Positions 20,755 to 28,924 of a DNA stretch of 64,000 nt are shown in pieces. The position numbers and the translations under genes were made by a program. Positions within the stretch are counted from its first letter, which is position 1, and each line of letters opens with the position of its first letter. The DNA lies in the NCBI RefSeq assembly GCF_014648175.1, contig NZ_BMQP01000011.1:152793-216792 (forward strand), read 5' to 3'. Source of the stretch: Planobispora rosea (GTDB taxonomy: Bacteria; Actinomycetota; Actinomycetes; Streptosporangiales; Streptosporangiaceae). Under the pieces are notes generated by a model that saw only the letters and a list, made by a program, of their open reading frames with translations, had not been told where the DNA came from and ran no database searches.

Positions 20755-22290
20755 ATGCTCAACCTGTCGATCGTGCTGGAGGACAGCGCCCGGGAGACCC
20801 CTGACCGCACCGCGCTCGTCTTCGGTGAGCTGCGCCTGCCGTACTCCCTGGTCAACACCGTCGCGAACCAGGTTGCCAACCTGCTGGTATCCCGGGGAAT
20901 CGGCAAGGGGGACAAGGTCGCTCTGGCCTGTCCGAACCTCCCCTACTTCCCGTTCGTCTACTACGGCATCCTCAAGGCCGGTGCGACGGTCGTCCCGCTC
21001 AACGTCCTGCTCCAGTCGCGTGAGATCACCTACCACCTGGAGGACTCCGAGGCCAAGGCGCTGTTCTGCTTCGAGGGCTCCCCCGAGCTGCCGCTGGGCG
21101 AGCGGGGCAGGGCGGGCTTCGAGGGCGCCGCGGGGACGGAGCACTTCTTCGTCCTGCCGGCCACGCCGTTCGCCACCGAGTCGGAGTACGGCGAGACCGT
21201 CTGGGCGGCGCTGGACGGGGTCTCCGCGGAGTTCGAGACGGTGCAGACCGCGCCGGACGACACCGCGGTGATCCTCTACACCAGCGGCACCACGGGCCAG
21301 CCCAAGGGCGCCGAGCTCAGCCACCAGAACATGCTGATGAACGCCATGGTCTCGGACGAGATGTTCCCGCGCACCGAGGGCGGCGACGCCTACCTCGCGG
21401 TGCTGCCGCTGTTCCACTCCTTCGGCCAGACCGTGATCATGAACGCCGGGTTCCGCCGCCGCGCCACCCTCGTGCTCATGCCGCGCTTCGAGCCGGGCCC
21501 CGCGCTGGAGCTGATGCGCAACGAGAACGTCACGCTGTTCGCGGGCGTGCCGACCATGTACTGGGGCATGCTGACCAAGATCCACGCCGACGGCGACGAG
21601 GTCCCCACCTCGCTGCGGGTCGCGGTGGCGGGCGGCGCGTCCTCCCCGGTCGAGGTGCTCAAGGACTTCCAGGCGACCTTCGGGGTCGGCATCCTGGAGG
21701 GCTACGGCCTGTCCGAGACCTCCCCGGTGGCCAGCTTCAACCAGCCCGGCAAGCCCAGCAAGGTGGGCAGCATCGGCACGCCCATCTGGGGCGTGGAGAT
21801 GAAGCTGATCGACAGCGAGTGGAACACGGTCGAGGGCGAGGGCCCCGGCGAGATCGCCATCCGCGGCCACAACGTGATGAAGGGCTACTACAACCGGCCC
21901 GAGGCGACCGCCGAGGTCATGCGGGACGGCTGGTTCCGCACCGGCGACATCGCCACCCGCGACGAGGACGGCTACTACGCGATCATCGACCGCGCCAAGG
22001 ACATGATCATCCGGGGTGGCTTCAACGTCTACCCGCGTGAGCTCGAAGAGGTCCTGATGACCCACCCGGAGGTCTCCCTCGCCGCGGTGGTCGGGGTTCC
22101 CCACGAGTCGCACGGCGAGGAGGTCAAGGCCTACATCATCCGCACGCCGGGGGCGACCGTCACCGAGGAGCAGCTGGTCGGCTGGTGCAAGGAGAACATG
22201 GCGGCCTACAAGTACCCGCGGATCGTCGAGTTCCGCGACGCCCTGCCGATGACCGCCACCGGCAAGATCCTCAAGCGCGAGCTCCGCTGA
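20755..22290 (+). CDS. Long-chain fatty-acid/acyl-CoA ligase, FadD-type
   Basis: 511 residues of the ANL superfamily. The AMP-binding motif ILYTSGTTGQPKGAELSH, GYGLSETSP, GWFRTGDIATRDEDGYY and the hinge/linker IDRAKDMIIRGGFNVYPREL are intact, and PMTATGKILKRE carries the C-terminal catalytic Lys. It activates a carboxylic acid with ATP to an acyl-AMP and then to a CoA thioester. Chain length or sterol-acid specificity cannot be read. ATG 20755 follows GGAGG by eight bases. Divergent from the GMC oxidoreductase across an operator-like palindrome. With the P450s and racemase in this window it would fit side-chain activation for beta-oxidation, but that link is inference. Confidence 0.92.
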   Translation: MLNLSIVLEDSARETPDRTALVFGELRLPYSLVNTVANQVANLLVSRGIGKGDKVALACPNLPYFPFVYYGILKAGATVVPLNVLLQSREITYHLEDSEAKALFCFEGSPELPLGERGRAGFEGAAGTEHFFVLPATPFATESEYGETVWAALDGVSAEFETVQTAPDDTAVILYTSGTTGQPKGAELSHQNMLMNAMVSDEMFPRTEGGDAYLAVLPLFHSFGQTVIMNAGFRRRATLVLMPRFEPGPALELMRNENVTLFAGVPTMYWGMLTKIHADGDEVPTSLRVAVAGGASSPVEVLKDFQATFGVGILEGYGLSETSPVASFNQPGKPSKVGSIGTPIWGVEMKLIDSEWNTVEGEGPGEIAIRGHNVMKGYYNRPEATAEVMRDGWFRTGDIATRDEDGYYAIIDRAKDMIIRGGFNVYPRELEEVLMTHPEVSLAAVVGVPHESHGEEVKAYIIRTPGATVTEEQLVGWCKENMAAYKYPRIVEFRDALPMTATGKILKRELR

Positions 22291-22313
22291 CGGTCCCGCT
22301 GACGGGCACCACG

Positions 22314-22375
22314 CCGTACGGCGGCGCCGGAGACGTCCGCGTCCCGGCCCGCCGTACCGGCGCCGGAGGAAGAGG
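22314..22375 (+). repeat. Dispersed intergenic repeat, copy A
   Basis: The left arm (22314-22334) is identical over 21 bases to the reverse complement of 47615-47635, and CGTACCGGCGCCGG (22353-22366) is identical to that of 47583-47596. The two arms are themselves imperfect direct repeats around a variable core of about 18 bases. The rest of the gap to the next gene (22291-22539) holds GC-rich short repeats and no gene. Confidence 0.8.
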
Positions 22376-22539
22376 GGCCCGGACGAGACCGGGTGAAGCG
22401 GTGCCGGGACCGGGAACACCGAAGGAACGGCGGCATTGCGGCCGGGGACACCGGAGGAACGGCGGCGCTGTGGCCGGGGGCACTCGGGCACCGGGCGGGA
22501 TTTCCTCAGCCGGGGGTGCGGCGTGCCGATGGAACGGGC

Positions 22540-24027
22540 ATGACGGCCGCCAAATCCTGGGTTTTCCTCGTTGTCGCGAGTGCGGTCTCGGGCGTGACCG
22601 CCGCGATCTACGCGTCCGTGCCGGGGCAGATTCTCTATTTCGCTCTCTACGGCGTGATCTGCGCGCTGGCGTGGTGGGCCGCGTTCCGGCTGGTCCCCGC
22701 TCAGGACCGGCGGCCGTGGCTGCTCATCGCGCTCGCCCAGACGCTCTGGGTCACCGGTGACGCGATCGAGCTGGCGTTCCTCCATTTCACCGGCGAGGTG
22801 CCTCCCGTCGGGGTCAGCGACGCCTTCTGGCTGAGCGGCTACCCTCTGATCGCGCTGGCGCTGACGCTGATGGCCCGCCGACGGGCTCCCGGCCGGTTGC
22901 GCGGCGGCGTGCTCGACGCGCTGACCCTGTCCACGGTGGCCGCGCTGGCCTCCTGGCAGTTCCTGATCCAGCCCTTCATCGACGAGTACGGCCTGAGCCA
23001 GTCCGTCATCCCCGCGCTGTACCCGGTCGGCGACCTCGTGCTGCTGGCCGCGGTGCTGTTCCTCACCCTGTCGCCGGGGGAGCGCGGCGCCCCGACCCGG
23101 CTGCTGCTCGCCGCCGTCTCCACCTATCTGCTGGTGGACCTCGGCTACAACCTCCTGCCGTACCTGGTGGACTACAGCTACGTGGAGAAGCTGGGCGCGG
23201 GCCTGCTGCTCGGCCACGCCCTGTTCGTCACGGCCGCGCTGCACCCCCGCCGGGCCGAGCTGACCCGGCCCGGCATGGACATGCGGACGCTGCACCCGGC
23301 CCGGGTCGTCTTCCTCGGCCTGGCGCTGCTGGGCACGCCGGCGCTGGCCCTGCGGTACGCCGGTTTCAGCGGGCAGGAGATGGCCACCATCGTGGCCAGC
23401 GCCGCCTGCGCGGCGTTCGTGCTGGCCCGGTTCACCGGGGCGGTCCGCGAGCAGGAACGCATCCAGGCCCAGCTCGCCTACCAGGCGCGTCACGACCCGC
23501 TGACCGGGCTGGCCAATCGGACGGTCCTGCACGAGGCCCTGGAGCAGGCCGTGGAACAGATCGTGGAGAACCTGCCGTCCGGGCAGCCCGCACGGCCCGG
23601 CGACGCCGGGGTGGCGGTTCTCTACCTCGACCTCGACGGCTTCAAGGAGATCAACGACGTCCACGGCCACGACGCCGGGGACGCCATCCTGCGCGCGGTC
23701 GCAGGGCGCCTCGCGACCGCGGTCCAGGGAGCCGGCCTGGCGGCCCGGCTCGGAGGGGACGAGTTCGTCCTGCTGTGCCGGAACGCGTCCCGGCAGGACG
23801 CGGTGCTCCTGGCCGAGCGCGTCCTGCGGGAGATCGCCGAGCCGGTGCCCTTCGGGGAACACCGGCTCGGCGTCGGGGCCAGCGTCGGCATCGCCGTCTG
23901 CGGCGCCTCCGGGGACTCTCCCGCAGAGGTCCTGCGCGCGGCCGACTCCGCGATGTATTCGGCCAAGCGCCTCGGCAGAGGCCGCTGGGTCGCGGCCGGC
24001 GACGCCGGACCGCTCATGGCCGCCTGA
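22540..24027 (+). CDS. Membrane-bound GGDEF protein, probable diguanylate cyclase
   Basis: 495 residues. About eight membrane helices (residues 5-320) are followed by a short linker with RHDPLTGLANR and a GGDEF domain (about 325-485) whose active-site motif RLGGDEF is intact, so it should make cyclic di-GMP from two GTP. The position of the allosteric I-site (RxxD five residues before GGDEF) reads QGAG, so feedback inhibition by the usual route seems lost. No EAL domain follows. The membrane part resembles an integral sensory domain rather than a transporter. ATG 22540 is chosen at the start of the first hydrophobic segment; the ribosome site GGAACGGG is weak. Confidence 0.88.
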   Translation: MTAAKSWVFLVVASAVSGVTAAIYASVPGQILYFALYGVICALAWWAAFRLVPAQDRRPWLLIALAQTLWVTGDAIELAFLHFTGEVPPVGVSDAFWLSGYPLIALALTLMARRRAPGRLRGGVLDALTLSTVAALASWQFLIQPFIDEYGLSQSVIPALYPVGDLVLLAAVLFLTLSPGERGAPTRLLLAAVSTYLLVDLGYNLLPYLVDYSYVEKLGAGLLLGHALFVTAALHPRRAELTRPGMDMRTLHPARVVFLGLALLGTPALALRYAGFSGQEMATIVASAACAAFVLARFTGAVREQERIQAQLAYQARHDPLTGLANRTVLHEALEQAVEQIVENLPSGQPARPGDAGVAVLYLDLDGFKEINDVHGHDAGDAILRAVAGRLATAVQGAGLAARLGGDEFVLLCRNASRQDAVLLAERVLREIAEPVPFGEHRLGVGASVGIAVCGASGDSPAEVLRAADSAMYSAKRLGRGRWVAAGDAGPLMAA

Positions 24028-24076
24028 GAACGCCCCGTCCCTCCTCCACGTGACCCGTCCGGCCCCCTCCTACGGC

Positions 24077-25336
24077 CTACGGCCAGTCGAGGGAGGGCCG
24101 CAGGGGCATGTGGGAACCGCCCGCGGAGTCGAGCTTCGTGGCCAGCACCTGGTGCAGCTGGATCTTGTTGCGCTCGAAGCCGACCACGCAGCCGGCCATG
24201 TAGAGCCGCCAGACCCGGGCCGTGCCCCGGCCCACCTCCCGGACCGCCTCGTCCCAGTGCTCGTCGAGGTTGGCGCACCAGTGGCGGAGGGTCCGGGCGT
24301 AGTGCTCGCGCAGGTTCTCCTCGTGCCTGATCTCGAAGCCGGTGTCCTCCATCTGCCGGATGAGGTGGCCCACCGACTCCAGCTCCCCGTCGGGGAAGAC
24401 GTAGCGGTTGATGAAGCCGCCCGCGTTGAGGGTCTTCTCCCTCCCCGTCGGCCGGGTGATGCAGTGGTTGAGCAGGCGGCCGCCGGGTACCAGCTTGTTG
24501 TACAGGAACCGGAAGTAGAACGGCAGCTGCTCCTTGCCGATGTGCTCGGTCAGGCCGATCGAGCTGACCGCGTCGAAGCCGGTCTCCCGGACGTCGCGGT
24601 AGTCCATGTGCCGGATCTCGACCAGGTCGCCGAGTCCGGCCTCGGCGACGGCCTTCTGCCCCCACTCGGCCTGCTGGCGCGAGAGGGTGACCGCGAGCAC
24701 CTTCACCCCGTACTGCCGGGCGGCGTGCATGGCCATGCCGCCCCAGCCGCAGCCCACGTCCAGCAGCCGCATCCCCGGCTTGAGCCCGAGCTTCTTGGCC
24801 ACCAGGTCGAACTTGGCGAACTGCGCCTCCTCCAGCGACGCCTCCTCGGTGGGGAAGACGGCGCAGGTGTAGGCCATGGACGGGCCGAGCACCCACTCGT
24901 AGAAGGTGTTGGACACGTCGTAGTGGTGGTGGATCACCTCGGCGTCGCGCCGCCTGGCGTGCCGGCTGCCGAGCCGGGCCATCACGCTGCGCCGTACCTC
25001 CTGGGGGGGAGGCGGGACCCACATGGTCAGAGGCTTGAGACCGATGGCACGCAGTGTGTCGATCTTGTCACGCATGGGGATGTCGTTGACGGTCAGCGAC
25101 CACATCCGCGACAGCAGGGTGTACATGTCCCCGTGGACGTCGAGGTGCCCGGAGACGTACGCCCGGGCGAGCCCGAGCTCCCCGGGAGCCTGCGCCAGGT
25201 AGGTCACCGCGACCGGGGACCGCACCTCGAGGGTGACGTCGGCGTCGGAAGGACCTGCCTCGCTCCCGTCGTAGGCGGTGAGGCGGATGCCCGCCTCGGG
25301 ACCGATGACCTTCTCGAAGATCTCAGCGAGCCTCAC
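24077..25336 (-). CDS. tmsB: SAM-dependent fatty-acid methyltransferase, CFA-synthase family (TmsB-like)
   Basis: 419 residues. The SAM site LLDVGCGWGGMAMHAA and the family motifs HHHYDVSNTFYEWVLG, YTCAVFP, SIGLTEHIG and GGFINRYVFPDGEL place it in the cyclopropane-fatty-acid synthase family. Immediately after an FAD oxidoreductase gene (13-base gap), it matches the tmsA-tmsB arrangement that makes 10-methyl-branched fatty acids such as tuberculostearate: TmsB adds a methylene at C10 of a delta-9 acyl chain in phospholipid. 10-Methyl acids are marker lipids of Streptosporangiaceae. GTG 25336 is chosen because AAGGAGG precedes it by seven bases; no tmsC-like gene is visible next to it. Confidence 0.82.
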   Translation of the reverse strand: MRLAEIFEKVIGPEAGIRLTAYDGSEAGPSDADVTLEVRSPVAVTYLAQAPGELGLARAYVSGHLDVHGDMYTLLSRMWSLTVNDIPMRDKIDTLRAIGLKPLTMWVPPPPQEVRRSVMARLGSRHARRRDAEVIHHHYDVSNTFYEWVLGPSMAYTCAVFPTEEASLEEAQFAKFDLVAKKLGLKPGMRLLDVGCGWGGMAMHAARQYGVKVLAVTLSRQQAEWGQKAVAEAGLGDLVEIRHMDYRDVRETGFDAVSSIGLTEHIGKEQLPFYFRFLYNKLVPGGRLLNHCITRPTGREKTLNAGGFINRYVFPDGELESVGHLIRQMEDTGFEIRHEENLREHYARTLRHWCANLDEHWDEAVREVGRGTARVWRLYMAGCVVGFERNKIQLHQVLATKLDSAGGSHMPLRPSLDWP

Positions 25337-25349
25337 AGAACGTACCTCC

Positions 25350-26717
25350 TTAACGCCCCCGTACACACTTGTCGTAGAGGTCGAGCAACCGGCCGCCGGA
25401 GTCGTAGGCTCGTTTGACCGGCCAGTAGGCGTCCCCGTTGTAGAGCCGCCAGAATTCGTCCCGGGGGTAGAACGACGTGGAGTACAGCGACTTGTGGCCG
25501 TCCAGCGCGTGCACCTCGTGCTCGATGAGACGGTTGTAGTAGCCGTCGAACTGGCCCCTGGGCAGCGGGACGGTCCCCCAGAAGCCGAAGTTCACATACA
25601 GCCGGCCCGGCTCCAGCGGGTAGAGCGGCCACCGGTCCGCAGCCTTGAGCGGGCACATCCAGACCGGCGTCATGCCGACCTTCTCATGGAAGAACTCCAG
25701 GAAGTCGGCGCCGCGCTCGACCGGCACCTCGATGTCCTGGATGACCGACTCCTGCACGGGCTGGTTCCGCCACCGGTCCAGCCGGGCGATCACCCCGTAC
25801 CTGCGGTCGAGGCCGACGAGCCTGCGGTAGACGTCCGAGCGCATCCACCGGCGCGGCATCAGCGAGCGCACCAGCGGCGCCTGCACGCCGAAGGCCCGCG
25901 AGCACCAGAACCAGTCGGTGTCCCAGCGCCACAGGTAGTCGCGCACGGTCAGCCAGTCGCGGGTCCTGGTCCGGATCGACTGGTAGTAGATCCGCATGCC
26001 GGTGTAGTCGGAGACGTACGGCGCGCGCTCGGCGAAGCGGCCGAGGGTGATGTAGAGCTCGCCCGGTTCGAAGAAGGTTCCGTCCACGAAGTCGACCGGC
26101 TCGCCGTCGTGCTCGCCGGTCTCGCAGATCTCCTGCATGGCGAGCATGCACTTGTGGGCGTCGGTGAAGCGCACGTGGGCCAGCCGGACGTACGGCTGGA
26201 CGGGCTTGAGCCTGATCCGGATCCGCAGCGCGTAGCCGAGTGTGCCGTAGGAGTTGGGGAACGCCCGGAACAGGTCGCGGTGCTCGTTGTCGTCCCGCGC
26301 GACGACGATGCGGCCGTCGCCGGTGAGGATCTCCAGTTCCTCCACGGACTCGTGCGGCAGCCCGTCGCGGAAGCTGGTGGACTCGATGCCGAGCCCGGTC
26401 ACCGCGCCGCCGAGGGTGATGGTCTTCAGCTGCGGCACGACGTACGGCATGAGCCCGTGCGCGAGCGTGGCGTCCACCAGGTTCTCGTACGTGGTCATAC
26501 CCTGGACCTCGGCGGTCATCGTGACCGGGTCGACCTCGATGACACGGTCCAGGTCCCGGGCCGAGAGCGCGGCGGTGCGGGTGCCGTGCCGGAACCGGAA
26601 CAGGTTGGTGGTGGCCTTCGCCAGCCGGGGCGGGGCGTCCTGCGCCATCGTGGCGTACGACTCCCTGATCTGCTCGACCGCCCGCCGGTGCACCGACATC
26701 CGTGTCGTGGTCGTCAC
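25350..26717 (-). CDS. tmsA: FAD-binding oxidoreductase (TmsA-like, 10-methylene reductase)
   Basis: 455 residues. The N-terminal half is a PCMH-type FAD domain (AEVQGMTTYENLVDATLAHG, TLGGAVTGLGIESTSFRDGLPHES read in two pieces, FPNSYGTLGYALRI). The C-terminal half resembles the delta24-sterol-reductase/TmsA group. In the tms pathway TmsA reduces the 10-methylene acyl intermediate produced by TmsB to the 10-methyl chain using NADPH. It is the first gene of the pair. GTG 26717 follows GAGG closely; an ATG at 26699 is an alternative. An AT-rich near-palindrome upstream may be the control site. Confidence 0.8.
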   Translation of the reverse strand: MTTTTRMSVHRRAVEQIRESYATMAQDAPPRLAKATTNLFRFRHGTRTAALSARDLDRVIEVDPVTMTAEVQGMTTYENLVDATLAHGLMPYVVPQLKTITLGGAVTGLGIESTSFRDGLPHESVEELEILTGDGRIVVARDDNEHRDLFRAFPNSYGTLGYALRIRIRLKPVQPYVRLAHVRFTDAHKCMLAMQEICETGEHDGEPVDFVDGTFFEPGELYITLGRFAERAPYVSDYTGMRIYYQSIRTRTRDWLTVRDYLWRWDTDWFWCSRAFGVQAPLVRSLMPRRWMRSDVYRRLVGLDRRYGVIARLDRWRNQPVQESVIQDIEVPVERGADFLEFFHEKVGMTPVWMCPLKAADRWPLYPLEPGRLYVNFGFWGTVPLPRGQFDGYYNRLIEHEVHALDGHKSLYSTSFYPRDEFWRLYNGDAYWPVKRAYDSGGRLLDLYDKCVRGR

Positions 26718-26757
26718 AGGACCTCACCCCCAGGGCTCTCGGCCAGAAAGATCGCCT

Positions 26758-26771
26758 ATAGAACGTTATAT
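26758..26771 (-). promoter_or_regulatory. Near-palindrome in the tmsA upstream region
   Basis: ATAGAACGTTATAT is palindromic except for one base pair, centred on AACGTT, and stands out as an AT-rich island 41-54 bases before the tmsA start. TATAGG or TATAAC on the minus strand could be the -10, so it probably overlaps the promoter. Confidence 0.4.
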
Positions 26772-26895
26772 CCCGAGCATCCCGTAAGCGAGGAGGGGCG
26801 CGTTAAACCCCGGAAAACTCTCCAGGGACGCGACACCGCCCTTCCTCCCGCGGGAGCCGGCCCCGGAGGAAGCTCCGCTCCGGTGTGCTCCCGCA

Positions 26896-28737
26896 TCAGG
26901 AGTATCCTTCCGACGCCTCGAAGGTCCTGAACACACTGCGCGCCATGTCCGGCAGCACCCGCCACTCCTCCCTGGGCACGACCCAGGTCAGGACGGCGAC
27001 GTTGCCCCCCAGCGCGATGAACCGCCGCGTCTCGTGGTAGACCACGCCGGGCGCGGCCCAGTCCGACGAGGCTCCCTCCTTGAGGCGCCAGGTGAACGCC
27101 CAGTCGAGCGCCTCGTCCGAGGTGTCGGAGACCGGGAGCGACTCCTCGGAGAGGATGGTCGCCTCCTCCTGGACGATCTCCCTGGCGCTGTCGCGTACCG
27201 ACTCCAGGTCGAAGACCAGGTTCGCCCCGCCCACCGACATGAACGCGCCCCCGCCGGGACGGGTCCACCGGACCGTCTCCGGGTCCGGGAGGCTCTCCAT
27301 CCAGTCGGAGGGGCACTGGATGGACCAGCCGCCCTCCTGCGGGGCGCACTTCCTCAGGTCCGGCCTGCTCACGATGGGACCGTTCTCGCTGGGCTCCGGC
27401 GTGGGAGAGGGTGGGGGCGACTCCTTCTTCTTCTCGTTCTTCCCCGGCTTCTTCCGGCCGGTCGGCGTGGCCTCGGCCTTCACCGGCGCCGCGGTCGTGC
27501 CGTCGGCGGCCGGCTGCTCCGTCCCCCGTGTGGCCCACACGACCGTGCCCACGCCGGCCAGGAGCACCGCCACCAGCACGGCGACCAGCGCGGCCGGGCT
27601 CCGCTTCGGCTGCCGCGCGGGCGGCGGCGACGGCCGTCCCGGCCCCGGTCCGGGGTGAACGTGCCCCGGATGGACCTGTCCCGGATAGGTGGGTCCCGGA
27701 TGGCCCTGCCCCGGATAGGCGGATCCCGGATGGGCCTGGCCCGGATAGGTGGGTCCCGGATGGCCCTGCCCCGGATAGGCGGATCCCGGATGGGCCTGGC
27801 CCGGATAGGTGGGTCCCGGATGGGACGGGCCCGGCTGCCTCGGGCCGGGGAGGGAGTGGCTCGGATGGGTGCGCGAGGCAAGGGCCTGGTTCTGATAGGT
27901 CTGCCCGGTGCGGGCCGCCCCCACCGGGGCCCCGCTCGCCTCGGCCAGCAGCAGGTCGGCCTGCTCGGCGGTGAGGCGGTGCGCGGGCTCGCGCCGGAGC
28001 AGGCCGGAGAGCACCTCGTACATCTCCGGGGGCACCCGGCTGAAGTCGGGCTCCTCGGTGAGCAGCGCGCCCAGGGTGGCGATGGCGTCGCGGCGCTCGA
28101 AGGGCGCGTGGCCCACCAGCATCGCGTACATCGTGGCGCCGAGCGCCCACAGGTCCGACCAGGCGCCGGCGGGCGCGCCCGTGGCGCGTTCCGGCGCCAG
28201 GAAGCTGGGCGAGCCGGTGACCATGCCGGTCTGGGTGAGTGAGACGTCGCCCTCCACGGTGGCGATGCCGAAGTCGGTGAGCACGGCCCTGCCGTCGGAG
28301 GTCAGCAGGATGTTGCTCGGCTTGACGTCCCGGTGCAGGATCCCGGCCTGGTGGGCGGCGTGGAGCGCCGAGAGCACCTGGCGGCCGATCTCGGCGACCT
28401 GGCGCACCGGCAGCGAGCCGAGCTGGTCCAGCCCGCGCGCCCTGACCAGTTCCATGATGATCCAGGGACGGCCGTCCTCCTCGGCCACGTCGTAGACCGC
28501 CACGATGCCCCGGTGGCTGAGCCGGGCGGCGGTCCTGGCCTCCCGGGAGGTGCGGGTCAGCTGGCGCTCGTGCTCGGCCGGGGAGAGGTTCGGCGGGAGC
28601 AGCACCTCCTTGACCGCGACCGGACGGTCCAGGAGCGTGTCGTGCCCCTCCCACACCACGCCCATGCCGCCCCGGCCGAGCTCGCGCAGGAGCCGGTAGC
28701 GCCCTGCGATCGCCCGTTCCCCGTGCGGGTGTGCCAT
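26896..28737 (-). CDS. Transmembrane Ser/Thr protein kinase (PknB-type) with Pro-rich repeat linker
   Basis: 613 residues from ATG 28737 (an ATG at 28761 adds eight). The Hanks-type kinase domain (about 13-275) has GRGGMGVVWEG, VAVKE, the catalytic HRDVKPSN, DFGIA and APE, all intact. A Pro/Gly/Tyr linker follows, made of alternating 10-residue units HPGPTYPGQA and HPGSAYPGQG, then one membrane segment (AALVAVLVAVLLAGVGTVVWA) and an extracellular domain of about 200 residues with a Cys pair (RKCAPQEGGWSIQCPSDW). The outer domain is not PASTA and I cannot name it. It probably senses an envelope signal and phosphorylates cytosolic targets. Confidence 0.9.
   Translation of the reverse strand: MAHPHGERAIAGRYRLLRELGRGGMGVVWEGHDTLLDRPVAVKEVLLPPNLSPAEHERQLTRTSREARTAARLSHRGIVAVYDVAEEDGRPWIIMELVRARGLDQLGSLPVRQVAEIGRQVLSALHAAHQAGILHRDVKPSNILLTSDGRAVLTDFGIATVEGDVSLTQTGMVTGSPSFLAPERATGAPAGAWSDLWALGATMYAMLVGHAPFERRDAIATLGALLTEEPDFSRVPPEMYEVLSGLLRREPAHRLTAEQADLLLAEASGAPVGAARTGQTYQNQALASRTHPSHSLPGPRQPGPSHPGPTYPGQAHPGSAYPGQGHPGPTYPGQAHPGSAYPGQGHPGPTYPGQVHPGHVHPGPGPGRPSPPPARQPKRSPAALVAVLVAVLLAGVGTVVWATRGTEQPAADGTTAAPVKAEATPTGRKKPGKNEKKKESPPPSPTPEPSENGPIVSRPDLRKCAPQEGGWSIQCPSDWMESLPDPETVRWTRPGGGAFMSVGGANLVFDLESVRDSAREIVQEEATILSEESLPVSDTSDEALDWAFTWRLKEGASSDWAAPGVVYHETRRFIALGGNVAVLTWVVPREEWRVLPDMARSVFRTFEASEGYS
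27681..27823 (-). repeat. 60-bp tandem repeat in the kinase linker
   Basis: 27681-27740 and 27741-27800 are identical over 60 bases and a third copy continues to 27823. Each unit contains two 30-bp halves encoding HPG-x-x-YPGQ decapeptides. Perfect identity suggests recent expansion. Confidence 0.95.
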
Positions 28738-28862
28738 TCGTGCCCCCAGGTGCCGATCCATCGAGTCGCAAGTTTCCCACAGGTCCCGCCCGGCGGGTGG
28801 GGCGTCTTGCCAGCCGGAGCCGAATATTGTTCTACTTGCTCCGGAAGAGGACCGCAGGCTAC

Positions 28863-28899
28863 CAAGCGATTGCTTGTTTACGCCGTGCCGGGCTACAGT
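28863..28899 (+). promoter_or_regulatory. Promoter with overlapping palindrome, racemase-P450 operon
   Basis: TTGCTT (28870-28875), an 18-base spacer and TACAGT (28894-28899) form a promoter. CAAGCGATTGCTTG (28863-28876), with 5-bp arms, overlaps the -35, consistent with repression by a TetR-type protein. Confidence 0.55.
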
Positions 28900-28924
28900 C
28901 GAGACCGCACCGAGGAGAACGCCG

